Assembly (NCBI GenBank): GCA_036501515.1
Contig: DASYAD010000472.1
Coordinates: 1 to 64,000, forward strand
Direction of reading: 5' to 3'
From: Trebonia sp036501515
Lineage (GTDB): Bacteria; Actinomycetota; Actinomycetes; Streptosporangiales; Streptosporangiaceae
Length of the DNA stretch: 64,000 bases
How positions within the stretch are numbered: the first letter of the stretch is position 1; the number at the start of each line of letters is the position of its first letter. A program made the translations under genes and the position numbers. This document shows, piece after piece, positions 7,662 to 15,448 of the stretch. The notes beneath the pieces were generated by a model. The model was not told the origin of the DNA and searched no databases. It was given only the letters and a program-made list of their open reading frames with translations.

Positions 7662-8851
7662 TGTTCCCCGGCTCGCTGCGGACCCGGCTGGCGCTGCTGT
7701 ACGGGGGCGTGTTCCTGGTCCTGGCGCTGGTGGTGCTCTCGATCCCGTTCCTCGCGGTGAGCGAGTCAGTGCACGTCGGGTCGACCGCCCCGCCGGTCGT
7801 CCAGCATCCCGGGCGCAGCCTGCTGCCCACGGTGAGCGTGGTGGTCGTCACGCTGGCGATCGCGGTGGGGGCGTCGCTCGGGCTCGGCTGGCTGCTGGCC
7901 GGCCGCCTGCTCCGGCCGCTGCAGGCGATCGTCGCGACCGCACGGGACATCTCCGCCACCAACCTGAGCCGCCGGCTGCGGACCAGCGGCCGCGACGATG
8001 AGTTCAGCCGGCTCGGCCAGACGCTGAACGACCTGTTCGCGCGACTTGAGGGCTCGTTCGAGTCGCAGCGGCATTTCGTCGCCAACGCGGCCCACGAGCT
8101 GCGCACCCCGCTGGCCGCCGAGCGGACCGTGCTGCAGGTGGCCCTCGCCGATCCCGCCGCCAGCGCGGGCAGCCTGCGGGCGGCCTGCGACGAAGTGCTG
8201 CGGCTTGGGCGGCAGCAGGAGAAGCTGATCGACGCGCTGCTCACCCTGGCCAGCAGCGAACGCGGCATCGACCGGGCCGAGCCCTTCGACCTGGCCGACG
8301 TCGCCGCGGCGGTGATCGCGGAGGCGCGGGGCAGCGTCACGGTCGACGCCAGGCTCGGTCCCGCGCCGGCCGACGGTGATCCCCGCCTGGCCGAAAGCCT
8401 GGTGGCGAACCTGGTCGGGAACGCGATCAGGCACAACCAGCCGGGCGGCTGGGCCGAGGTCTCGACCGGCACGGTCGGCGGGCGGGCGATGGTGCGGGTC
8501 AGCAACACCGGGCCGGCAGTGCCGCCCGCCGAGCTCGACCGGCTCTTCCGGCCGTTCCAGCGGCTGGGGGACGAGCGGGTGCCGGGCGGGGCGGGCGGGC
8601 CGCGCGGGCCTGGCGGGCCTGGCGGACCTGGCGGGCCTGGCGGACCTGGCGGGCCTGGCGGGCCGGGTGGGCCGGGTGGCGGGTACGGGCTCGGGCTCGC
8701 CATCGTCCGCGCGATCGCCGCCGCTCACGGCGCCGGGATCACTGCCAGCCCGAGGAACGAGGGGGGCCTGGACATCACCGTGACCTTCCCGCCGGCGGCT
8801 GCGGGCCTTTCAGCGCCCGCCAGCTTTCCGTCGGCGGCCTGGCGGCCGTGA
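7658..8851 (+). CDS. Sensor histidine kinase with Gly-Gly-Pro insert in the ATP lid
   Basis: 397-residue membrane kinase partnered with the preceding regulator. Two membrane helices (about 8-33 and 57-81) bracket a short periplasmic loop of about 25 residues, followed by HAMP (82-135), the dimerisation domain with phosphoacceptor His146 in NAAHELRTPL, and a HATPase domain with N-box NLVGNAIRHN (251-260), G1 box VSNTGPAVP and G2 box GGYGLGLAIV (341-350). Between LFRPFQRLGDERV and the G2 box, residues about 310-342 are a collagen-like GGP run that replaces the normally short ATP lid. GTG 7658 and ATG 7661 are adjacent alternative starts. The short sensor loop suggests intramembrane sensing, typical of kinases controlling ABC exporters. 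Confidence 0.92.
   Translation: MMFPGSLRTRLALLYGGVFLVLALVVLSIPFLAVSESVHVGSTAPPVVQHPGRSLLPTVSVVVVTLAIAVGASLGLGWLLAGRLLRPLQAIVATARDISATNLSRRLRTSGRDDEFSRLGQTLNDLFARLEGSFESQRHFVANAAHELRTPLAAERTVLQVALADPAASAGSLRAACDEVLRLGRQQEKLIDALLTLASSERGIDRAEPFDLADVAAAVIAEARGSVTVDARLGPAPADGDPRLAESLVANLVGNAIRHNQPGGWAEVSTGTVGGRAMVRVSNTGPAVPPAELDRLFRPFQRLGDERVPGGAGGPRGPGGPGGPGGPGGPGGPGGPGGPGGGYGLGLAIVRAIAAAHGAGITASPRNEGGLDITVTFPPAAAGLSAPASFPSAAWRP
8585..8683 (+). repeat. 9-bp tandem repeat inside the kinase ATP lid
   Basis: In-frame array of 9-bp units of the type GGCGGGCCT / GGCGGACCT, coding for Gly-Gly-Pro about ten times. The phase is always preserved, so length changes by slippage would alter lid length without breaking the kinase. 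Confidence 0.85.
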
Positions 8852-8959
8852 CGTTTTGTCGGCCGCAGTTTTCACCTCCGCCTCAGCGCCACCGAACGAG
8901 CACTTCGCTGGCAGCGGTAACACGGCGAGGCGGTATCGCGTCGCCAAGCTGCAAGGCGT

Positions 8960-9014
8960 TGGAAACATTTTGTGTCATAGCACGTAAAGGTTACCAAATA
9001 GATAAAAGTTTCCA
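8960..9014. repeat. 55-bp AT-rich interspersed element with inverted ends, copy 2
   Basis: Second copy of the element at 2852-2906. The ends TGGAAAC (8960-8966) and GTTTCCA (9008-9014) are conserved, the length is identical, and the core TTGTGTCATAGCACGTAAA is unchanged at 8970-8988. The six differences lie at 8967-8969, 8989-8990 and one base in ACCAAATAG. It lies in the 267-bp gap between the histidine kinase and the epimerase, which are convergent, so it is downstream of both genes and not a promoter element for either. The rest of that gap shows no gene. Confidence 0.8.
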
Positions 9015-9118
9015 CCTCATCTGTCACGCGGATCTCGCTAGTCTCAGCACCCGTCGGCCGCCCTCGTGCTGCGGATGCGGCGGGTCGCCGCGCAAGCGTA
9101 CGGCGGGGAGGCCCGAGG

Positions 9119-10033
9119 CTAGCGGGCGTAGGCGGCGGCGAAGCCCTCGCGGTAGCTGGGGTAGCGCGGGGTCCAGCCGAGTTCCTTCCCGGCCTTGGCG
9201 TTGGAGGCGCCGCGGGCCTGGGAGAGCATGCTCATGCTCTCGCCCATCAGCAGGCTGCCGACCCAGCCGGGAAAGTGGCGAGGCGGCTTGGCACCGAGGG
9301 CGGCGGCGAGAGCGGGCAGCCAGTCCCGCATCGGGGCGGGCTCGTCGTCGGTGATGTTGTAGACGGCCGGACCGTCCACGTCGAGCGCGAGCGCGGTCGC
9401 GGCGGCGGCGTCGTCCAGGTGAATGAAGGACATGATCCCGGCGCCGTCGCCGATGAGCGGGAACTGCCGCTTGCGGACGGCCTTCACCATCGAGTCCTCG
9501 GTGCCGTAGAAGCCGCCGTAGCGCAGCGAGATCCCGCCCGCGGCGGTGACCGCCTGGTCGACGTGCGCCATCGCGGCGAAACTCTGCCGCGCCGTGGCCG
9601 GCGGGGCGGCCAGCAGCGGGTCGTTCTCGTCCTTGACCGGGCCGCCCTCGTGGGCGTAGCGGAACGGAGCGAAGCTCTGCCCGATGAACCGGTGCACGCC
9701 CGCCGCTTCGGCCGCCGCCAGCAGGTTGTCGGTGCCAGCGGTGCGCAGCCGGTTGGTCGGCGCGAAGCCGCGGTCCATGTTGCGTGAGAAGCCTCTGCCG
9801 GTGAGGTCGGTCGCCTGGTAGACGATCGCGTCGGGGCGGACGGCGGCCACGGTCGCGCGCACCGCCGCCGGGTCGAGCACGTCGAGCGCGGCCGGGTCGG
9901 CCCCGAGCGACCTGAGGTAGCCGGCCTTCGCCGCCGACCGCGAGGTGCCGGTGACCTGATGGCCGCGGGCGGTGAGCAGCGGAACGAGCCGGCTGCCGAG
10001 TACGCCGGTGGCACCCACCACGAGGACTCGCAT
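9119..10033 (-). CDS. NAD(P)-dependent epimerase/dehydratase family protein
   Basis: 304-residue extended short-chain dehydrogenase-like protein. The Rossmann motif GATGVLG (7-13) binds the nucleotide; SFIHLDDAAAATALALD (about 210-226) and VYNITDDEP are typical of NAD-dependent epimerases that carry out sugar or small-molecule redox steps. The canonical YxxxK is not obvious, the region around SLRYGGFYG being the best candidate. It is divergent from an ECF41/SigJ-like sigma factor. Epimerases, oxidoreductases and carboxymuconolactone decarboxylases are the known neighbours and targets of ECF41 sigma factors, so it is probably under that factor. Substrate unknown. Confidence 0.87.
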   Translation of the reverse strand: MRVLVVGATGVLGSRLVPLLTARGHQVTGTSRSAAKAGYLRSLGADPAALDVLDPAAVRATVAAVRPDAIVYQATDLTGRGFSRNMDRGFAPTNRLRTAGTDNLLAAAEAAGVHRFIGQSFAPFRYAHEGGPVKDENDPLLAAPPATARQSFAAMAHVDQAVTAAGGISLRYGGFYGTEDSMVKAVRKRQFPLIGDGAGIMSFIHLDDAAAATALALDVDGPAVYNITDDEPAPMRDWLPALAAALGAKPPRHFPGWVGSLLMGESMSMLSQARGASNAKAGKELGWTPRYPSYREGFAAAYAR

Positions 10034-10062
10034 GATGTCTTCCTTCCGTCGCGGCCGGCCGG

Positions 10063-10108
10063 TGTCACGCCGGGCGGCGCTATCGTGTCACCCTGACTGA
10101 CACCGACT
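10063..10108. promoter_or_regulatory. Divergent promoter region with TGTCAC motifs, ECF41-like
   Basis: The 86 bp between the epimerase and sigma genes hold TGTCAC at 10063-10068 and 10086-10091, and the inverse TGACAC at 10098-10103. TGTCAC (10063) followed after 15 bp by CGTG (10084-10087) resembles the TGTCACA-N-CGTC promoter described for ECF41 sigma factors, which would make the sigma gene autoregulated. A Shine-Dalgarno GAGGAG lies at 10109-10114, five bases before the GTG start of the sigma gene. Confidence 0.45.
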
Positions 10109-10119
10109 GAGGAGCGAAC

Positions 10120-11040
10120 GTGACGGGCGCCCGCGAAAATACGGAAAAAGGTGACCGGGCTCACCCGGAGCGGGAAACGGGGGCATGGCTGGCCGAGCGG
10201 TTCGAGGAACACCGCGGCCGGCTGCGGGCGGTGGCCTACCGGATGCTCGGCTCGCTCGAGGAGGCCGACGACGCGGTTCAGGAGGCCTGGGTCCGGTTCA
10301 GCGCGGCGGGCGCCAGCCAGGTGGAGAACCTCGGCGGCTGGCTGACCACCATCGTCAGCCGGGTGTGCCTCAACGTGCTGCGCGCCCGCGCGGCCCGGCC
10401 GGAGACGCTGGCGGGACCGCGCATCCCCGACCCGGTGCTCAGCCCCGCCGACGGTCCGACGCCCGAGCAGGAGGCCCTGCTCGCCGATTCGGTCGGCCTG
10501 GCGCTGCTCGTGGTGCTTGACACGCTGAGCCCGGCCGAGCGGGTGGCGTTCGTGCTGCACGACGTGTTCGATGTCCCGTTCGGCGAGATCGCCCCGATGC
10601 TCACCCGCACCACCGAGGCCACCAGGCAGCTGGCCAGCCGGGCGCGGCAGCGGGTACGGGCCGCGGGCGCGCACGCCCCGGACGGCGCGGTCGCCGCGCA
10701 ACGGGCCGTGATCGACGCGTTCTTCGCCGCCGCCCGGGCCGGGAACCTGGCCGGCCTGGTGGAACTCCTCGACCCCGACGTCGTGCTGCGCACCGACGGC
10801 TTCGCCGCGGCGCCGGCCATGGTCCGCGGCGCCGCCGCCGTGTCCAGCGCCGTCGCGGCGAACGCGAGCCCGCACGCGGAATTCCGCCCGGTGGTCATCA
10901 ACGGGGCGGCGGGCGTGCTGATCACGCTGCGCGGACGCCCGGCCGCGCTGATGGCCTTCACCGTCGTCGGCGGCCGGATCACCGCGGTCGACGGCATCAC
11001 CGACCCCCGGCGCGTGCAGCGCCTGACGGACTCCGCGTGA
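10120..11040 (+). CDS. ECF41/SigJ-like RNA polymerase sigma factor with SnoaL-like extension
   Basis: 306-residue extracytoplasmic-function sigma factor. Sigma-2 spans about 25-95 (FEEHRGRLRAVAYRMLGSLE, DDAVQEAWVRF), sigma-4 about 130-185 (LDTLSPAERVAFVLHDVFDV, FGEIAPML), and the C-terminal about 100 residues form a SnoaL/NTF2-like domain starting AVIDAFFAAARAGNL, as in ECF41 factors where this domain regulates activity without an anti-sigma protein. The family WLPEP motif appears as PRIPDP and the DGGGK motif as RTDGFAA, so both signature elements are altered. GTG at 10120 has a good ribosome binding site. Divergent epimerase is the likely target. Confidence 0.88.
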   Translation: MTGARENTEKGDRAHPERETGAWLAERFEEHRGRLRAVAYRMLGSLEEADDAVQEAWVRFSAAGASQVENLGGWLTTIVSRVCLNVLRARAARPETLAGPRIPDPVLSPADGPTPEQEALLADSVGLALLVVLDTLSPAERVAFVLHDVFDVPFGEIAPMLTRTTEATRQLASRARQRVRAAGAHAPDGAVAAQRAVIDAFFAAARAGNLAGLVELLDPDVVLRTDGFAAAPAMVRGAAAVSSAVAANASPHAEFRPVVINGAAGVLITLRGRPAALMAFTVVGGRITAVDGITDPRRVQRLTDSA

Positions 11041-11065
11041 GACGGCCGGCCTAGGCTACGGTGCC

Positions 11066-11671
11066 ATGCGGATTCCGACGGACGGGGAAATCCTTGCCCT
11101 GCACGAGAAGCACGCGCCCACCCCGGCGGCGCTCAGCCTGGTGTACACGCACTGCCTGATCGTCGGCGAAATCGCCGACCAGCTGCTCGCGACATCGGGC
11201 TCGGCCGCCGACCCGGCCCTGGTCAGGGCCGGGTGCCTGCTGCACGACATCGGGGTGTACCCGCTCTATGACGACGCGGGCGAGCTTGACCACGCCCAGT
11301 ACATCAGGCACGGGGTGCTCGGGCAGGAGCTGCTGCGGGCGGAGGGACTGCCCGAGGTGCTCTGCCGGTTCGCCGCGCACCACACCGGAGTGGGACTGAC
11401 CAGGGACGACGTGCTTCAGCAGTCGCTGCCGCTGCCGCCGGCCGACTACCTGGCGGACACCCCGGAGGAGACCGTGGTGATGTACGCGGACAAGTTTCAC
11501 ACCAAGTCCACGCCGCCGTCCTTCCTCACGGCCGGCGCGTACGCCGCCCGCGTCCGCCGGTTCGGCCCCGGCAAGGTGGCCGCGTTCGCGGCGATGCGGG
11601 CGGCCCTCGGCGAACCGGACCTGGCATCGCTCGCCGCCGCCTACGGGCAGCGGGTCATCGGCACCGACTGA
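11066..11671 (+). CDS. HD-domain phosphohydrolase
   Basis: 201-residue HD-superfamily protein. Metal ligands read as His29 (VYTHCLIVG), His60-Asp61 (LLHDIG), His105/His106 (AAHHTGVG) and Asp142 (MYADKFHTKS), a complete H...HD...H...D set, so a functional divalent-metal phosphohydrolase is expected. No nucleotide-binding or signalling domain is fused, and the substrate cannot be deduced. The gene starts 25 bp after the sigma factor stop on the same strand and might be co-transcribed with it. Confidence 0.85.
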   Translation: MRIPTDGEILALHEKHAPTPAALSLVYTHCLIVGEIADQLLATSGSAADPALVRAGCLLHDIGVYPLYDDAGELDHAQYIRHGVLGQELLRAEGLPEVLCRFAAHHTGVGLTRDDVLQQSLPLPPADYLADTPEETVVMYADKFHTKSTPPSFLTAGAYAARVRRFGPGKVAAFAAMRAALGEPDLASLAAAYGQRVIGTD

Positions 11672-11678
11672 GATTGCT

Positions 11679-11705
11679 GGCATGCGCTGCGTTTTCCGGC
11701 ATGCC
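11679..11705 (+). terminator. Inverted repeat after the HD gene
   Basis: GGCATGC (11679-11685) and GCATGCC (11699-11705) form a 7-bp stem with a 13-base loop eight bases after the HD-hydrolase stop. There is no U-tract, so it may be a weak terminator or simply a 3' stabilising hairpin. Confidence 0.35.
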
Positions 11706-11844
11706 CCGCGCCTGGGCGGGTAGTCGTTCACGACGTCAACGCCCGGCGTTAGAGTGCCGTTAAGCCGGGCCGGGTAGTCGGCGTGCGCGACGGCAGCGCG
11801 GTAGCGTTGCCCGTGTGGCGGGCTGGGCGGGCGGAGGCGGCTGA

Positions 11845-12717
11845 GTGACGGCAGAGACGAGCGCGCAGATCACGGACCTGACCGTGGACGATCACGCGTG
11901 CCTGACGTTCGGTGAGCGCGAGGAGCTGTTCGACCTGACCGCCGCCTTCGTCAGGGACGGGCTGGCCGCCGGGCTGAAAGTGGTGTGGCTGAGTGACGCG
12001 GGTCCCGGGCAGGCGGCCGGCGAGCTCGCCCGCCGCGGCGTGGCCGTCCAGCCGGCCCTGAGCAGCGGGCAGATGATCGCGGCGGGGTACCAGGACCGGC
12101 TGCTTTCCGGTCAGACGTTCCGGGCGGACACCGCCGTGCGCTGGCTCACCGGGCAGCTGGACTCGGCCAGGGACGAGGGCTTCCCCGGGCTCAGGGTGGC
12201 GGTTGACATGAGCTGGGCGCTGCGCCCGGTCACCGGCATCGAGCAGCTGCCCCGCTTCGAGGAAGGCATCGCGGCGGTGCTCGACGGCACCACCGCATCG
12301 GTGCTCTGCCAGTACGACCGCGAGCGGTTCGACCCGGTCACGCTGGCGTCGGTGGCGGGCTTCCACACCCGCGCGGTGGCCGCCGCCACCTGGTACGCGG
12401 ACCCCGTGCTGCGCATCTGCCGTCAGTACGCCCCGGCCGGGCTGCGGATCGCCGGTGAGATCGACTACCAGGCCGCCGACCACCTGGCGCTCGCGCTGGC
12501 GGAGATCGTCCGCCTTGACGGCGACGTCACGATCAACATGACCGACCTGGCGTTCATCGACGCGCAGTGCACCCTGCTGGTCGCCGACGCCGCCCGGGCC
12601 ATCGCGGCGTCGAGGACGGTGCTGCTGCACTGCGCGCCGGAGATCGCCGCCTGCTTCTCGCGGCTCGGCATCGCCGACGTGGCCGGCATCAGGCTGGTGA
12701 CCGCCGATGGGCGATGA
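11845..12717 (+). CDS. MEDS-STAS fusion regulator, module 1
   Basis: 290-residue two-domain regulator. Residues about 15-190 match the MEDS sensory domain (DHACLTFGEREELFDLTAAF opens it, and CQYDRERFDP near 155 is the usual closing motif). Residues about 200-288 are a STAS domain (INMTDLAFIDAQC near 230). STAS domains act as anti-anti-sigma factors when an Asp-Ser pair is phosphorylated; here the pair reads Asp-Ala in FIDAQC, so the phosphoacceptor is missing. The GTG at 11845 has GGAGG at 11833-11837. The gene overlaps an HATPase gene by 11 bp, so the two products are probably made and act together. The pair is duplicated in architecture at 52.5-53.8 kb. Confidence 0.85.
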   Translation: MTAETSAQITDLTVDDHACLTFGEREELFDLTAAFVRDGLAAGLKVVWLSDAGPGQAAGELARRGVAVQPALSSGQMIAAGYQDRLLSGQTFRADTAVRWLTGQLDSARDEGFPGLRVAVDMSWALRPVTGIEQLPRFEEGIAAVLDGTTASVLCQYDRERFDPVTLASVAGFHTRAVAAATWYADPVLRICRQYAPAGLRIAGEIDYQAADHLALALAEIVRLDGDVTINMTDLAFIDAQCTLLVADAARAIAASRTVLLHCAPEIAACFSRLGIADVAGIRLVTADGR

Positions 12718-13222
12718 CCTGGGCCGCCGGGCCGTCGTGCCCGGACGGGAACCGCCGGGCACCGGACTGCCAGCCGGATCGGTGATCCTGGAGCAGGATT
12801 TCGACTTCGGATCGCTGTACTCACTGCGGGCGGCGGTCGCGGCGCACGCCGGGGCCGCCGGAATGACCGGGACCGGACTGTACGACGTGGTGACGGCCGC
12901 CCACGAGCTGGCCGCCAACGCCGTCAGGCACGGGGCGGGACGCGGCCACCTGCGGCTGTGGGTGGTCGGCAGCGTGCTGTACTGCGAGGTCAGCGACGCC
13001 GGGCCGGCCCCGGCGGACCAGATCGGGCCGGCTCAGGACACGGCCGCTGGTTCCTCGCCCGCGGCAGGCACAGTCGGCAACGGGGACAGGCCGGCGCCCT
13101 GGCGGGAGGAGCACGGCCACGGCCTGTGGGTCGTCAGCCAGATCGCCGACCAGTTCACCATCGACCGCGCGGCCACGGTGACTACGGCCACGGCGGCCTT
13201 CACCCTCGGGACGCCGGACTAA
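12707..13222 (+). CDS. RsbW-like HATPase (anti-sigma-type kinase), module 1
   Basis: 171-residue GHKL ATPase of the serine-kinase anti-sigma type. N-box HELAANAVRHG (66-76, with Glu67 and Asn71), G1 box SDAGPAP, and G2-like HGHGLWVVSQIADQF (about 128-142) are intact. A 30-residue low-complexity insert (AQDTAAGSSPAAGTVGNGDR) widens the ATP lid. The ATG at 12707 lies inside the end of the MEDS-STAS gene. No sigma factor is adjacent, so its partner may be the STAS domain of the upstream protein or an unlinked sigma factor. Confidence 0.85.
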   Translation: MGDDLGRRAVVPGREPPGTGLPAGSVILEQDFDFGSLYSLRAAVAAHAGAAGMTGTGLYDVVTAAHELAANAVRHGAGRGHLRLWVVGSVLYCEVSDAGPAPADQIGPAQDTAAGSSPAAGTVGNGDRPAPWREEHGHGLWVVSQIADQFTIDRAATVTTATAAFTLGTPD

Positions 13223-13255
13223 CCGGGGCGCGCGGGGCCGGTCACCGGTCACTGG

Positions 13256-14788
13256 TTACCGCCTGGCGGGAGAGCGCCGGCCCTGGCCGGCCGTGACGGC
13301 GACGGCGAGGCAGGCGACCAGGCCCGCGGCCAGCTCGGCGGCCCATACGTGGTGGAAGTCGGTGACCGTGTGGGCGGCGCCGGTGCCGAGGATGACGACA
13401 ACGACCGCCACGCCGACGGCGCTGCCGACCTGGCGGGCCATGTTCAGCACCGCACTGCCGGTCGTCGCCCGGTCGGGCGGCAGGGTGCCCGCGGCGGCGA
13501 ACAGCGGGGCCTGGACCAGCCCGGCCGAGATACCGCCGGCGAACAGCCCCGGCAGGAACGCCGCCGCGTAATCCGGCTGCCCGCCGGTACGCAGCATCCA
13601 GTAGCCCGCCGCCACCATCATGAACAGCGCGCCCGCCATGGCCGGCACCGTGCGCCCGAACCGCGCCCTGATGCGGCCCGCACTGACCGCGAACACGGCG
13701 GCGGTGGCCGGCCCCGGCGCGATCGCCAGGCCCGACTTGACGACGCTGTAGTGCCACTGTCCCTGCAGGAACAGCACCACGCTGAGCAGGAAGATCGCGA
13801 AACCGATGAAGTAGACGAACAGCGCGATCGTCGCGCCGGTGAACGTCTTGCTGGTGAACAGGTCGCGTTCGATCAGCGCGTGCGGGTGCCGCAGGGTGCG
13901 TGCCACGGTCAGCGCGGTCACCGCCACCGCGACCGCGAGCAGCGTCACGGTCCTGGGCGAGCCCCAGCCCCAGGCGGGCCCCTGCACGGTGCCGAGCACC
14001 AGCAGGGTGACCGAGGCGAGCACGCCCGCGGCGGACAGCCAGTCAGGAAGCCGGCTTCCGGCCGCCGCCCGCACTTCGGGCAGCACCTTCAGGCCGCCAA
14101 GCAGGGTCGCGATGCCGATCGGCACGTTGATCAGGAAGATCCACCGCCAGGACACCTCGACCAGCAGGCCGCCGATAGGCGGGCCTGCCGTCCCCGCGAC
14201 GGCGGCGACGCTCGCCCAGAAACCGACCACCATCGCGTGCTGCCGCTTGGCGAACGCCGGGTACAGCAGCCCGAGGGAGGTCGGCACGATCAGCGCCGCC
14301 CCCACCGCCTGCACCGCCCGCGCCGCGACCAGCACGCCCAGCGTCGGCGCGACCGCGCAGGCGGCCGAGGCCAGGGTGAACACGGCCACGCCGGCCAGCA
14401 GGAAACGGCGCCGTCCGAAGTGGTCGGCCAGCCGCCCGGCCGGCACCAGCAGCGCGGCGAAGATGATCGCGTAGGCGTTCAGCACCCAGGACAGCCCGGA
14501 CAGGCTCGACCCGCGGTAAGACTGGCCGATCACCGGCAGCGCGACGTTGACGATGAACAGGTCGAGCTGCGCCATGAAGGCCACCGCCGCGAGAACCGCC
14601 AGGATCCACCAGCGTCGCGGGTGCCCCTGGTCAGCATCGGCCGCGGCTGGCCGCGGCCGGGTTTCCGGTGGTCCCGCCGCTGGCACGCCCGCGGAGGCAG
14701 CCCCCGCCATCCGGGCCCGAACGGTCCCCGCGTGACCCGCTCCAGCCGGCGCCATCCCCGCGTCGGCCGTCTCCGCGCCTGACATCAT
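13256..14788 (-). CDS. MFS multidrug exporter, DHA2 (EmrB/QacA) family
   Basis: 510-residue, 14-helix proton-coupled exporter. After a 50-residue Ala/Gly-rich cytoplasmic leader, helix 1 carries LDLFIVNVALPVIGQSYRGS (motif D1 region of DHA2), followed by motif A in GRLADHFGRRRFLLAG and motif C near GPPIGGLLVEVSWRWIFLIN. The last helices end at a basic GQGRRSPARR tail. The ATG at 14788 (next to another at 14785) was chosen because an upstream in-frame ATG at 14839 lies beyond the first operator. The gene is divergent from an HxlR regulator, and two palindromic operators lie between, so efflux is probably derepressed by a drug-like ligand. Confidence 0.9.
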   Translation of the reverse strand: MMSGAETADAGMAPAGAGHAGTVRARMAGAASAGVPAAGPPETRPRPAAADADQGHPRRWWILAVLAAVAFMAQLDLFIVNVALPVIGQSYRGSSLSGLSWVLNAYAIIFAALLVPAGRLADHFGRRRFLLAGVAVFTLASAACAVAPTLGVLVAARAVQAVGAALIVPTSLGLLYPAFAKRQHAMVVGFWASVAAVAGTAGPPIGGLLVEVSWRWIFLINVPIGIATLLGGLKVLPEVRAAAGSRLPDWLSAAGVLASVTLLVLGTVQGPAWGWGSPRTVTLLAVAVAVTALTVARTLRHPHALIERDLFTSKTFTGATIALFVYFIGFAIFLLSVVLFLQGQWHYSVVKSGLAIAPGPATAAVFAVSAGRIRARFGRTVPAMAGALFMMVAAGYWMLRTGGQPDYAAAFLPGLFAGGISAGLVQAPLFAAAGTLPPDRATTGSAVLNMARQVGSAVGVAVVVVILGTGAAHTVTDFHHVWAAELAAGLVACLAVAVTAGQGRRSPARR

Positions 14789-14805
14789 GCCTCCCGGCAA
14801 CCTTG

Positions 14806-14864
14806 GTTCATTCAATGAACTGCCATCGCAGTTAACCATGAAAATTATGGTTCAGTCAATGAAC
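14806..14864. promoter_or_regulatory. Two palindromic operators for the HxlR regulator
   Basis: GTTCATTCAATGAAC at 14806-14820 is a perfect 15-bp palindrome around a central C. GTTCAGTCAATGAAC at 14850-14864 is the same site with one mismatch. Centres are 44 bp apart, about four helical turns, and both lie in the AT-rich gap between the MFS and HxlR starts, so one regulator could repress both genes. Confidence 0.8.
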
Positions 14865-14897
14865 TATCAAGCCGGAAAGTGCGCTAGGATCGGGGGC

Positions 14898-15419
14898 ATG
14901 GCTCTGCCGAAGGATTACACCGGGGACGGGTGCTCCCTGGCCCGGGCGCTCGAGGTGGTGGGCGAACGGTGGACGCTGCTTATCGTCCGCGACGCTTTCT
15001 TCGGCGTGCGGCGGTTCAGTGACTTCGCCGCGCACCTGGACATCCCGCGCGCCGTGCTCACCCACCGGCTGGCCGCGCTCGCCGAGGCGGACGTGCTCGC
15101 GGTCGTGCCCGGCCCGCACGGCCACGACGAGTACGGGCTGACCGCCAAGGGGCTTGACCTGTGGCCGGTTGTCCGCAGCCTGCTCGAGTGGGGCGACGAC
15201 TACTATTCCGCGGCCGGCCCGCGCCGTCTGTTCAGGCACGCCGCCGACGACGGCCCGGTGTCCAAGGACGGTGTCTGCGCCGCCTGCGGCGGCTTGGTCC
15301 AGGTCGCTGACCTGACAGTCGCCCCCGGTCCCGGCTGGGCGGCGCGCCCCGGCAAGGCCGATGTCGTCTCGGCCGCCTTGGGAACACCGCACCGCATGCT
15401 CACTTCCGTCCGGCCGTAA
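14898..15419 (+). CDS. HxlR-family winged-helix transcriptional regulator
   Basis: 173-residue regulator. The HxlR domain covers about residues 10-105: CSLARALEVVGERWTLLIVR, then FGVRRFSDFAAHLDIPRAVL (recognition region) and the wing PHGHDEYGLTAKGLDLWPV. The C-terminal part contains a CAACGG motif that could bind a metal or act as a redox switch (inference). The start ATG at 14898 places MALPKDYTGDGCSLAR at the N-terminus as usual in the family, beyond both operators. The neighbouring DHA2 exporter is the evident target. Confidence 0.9.
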   Translation: MALPKDYTGDGCSLARALEVVGERWTLLIVRDAFFGVRRFSDFAAHLDIPRAVLTHRLAALAEADVLAVVPGPHGHDEYGLTAKGLDLWPVVRSLLEWGDDYYSAAGPRRLFRHAADDGPVSKDGVCAACGGLVQVADLTVAPGPGWAARPGKADVVSAALGTPHRMLTSVRP

Positions 15420-15448
15420 TCAGCCGGGCGCACGGCCGGAACCGGCCG

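Noticed and set aside
13349..14782. Long plus-strand frame (477 codons) opposite the DHA2 exporter
   Set aside because: The product is dominated by Arg, His, Gly and Asp, with no hydrophobic core or motif, while the minus strand encodes a clear 14-helix transporter.
15426..15446. GC-rich inverted repeat CGGCCGG-AA-CCGGCCG between convergent genes
   Set aside because: The two-base loop is too short for a normal hairpin and no U-tract follows; similar GGCC palindromes are expected by chance at this GC content.
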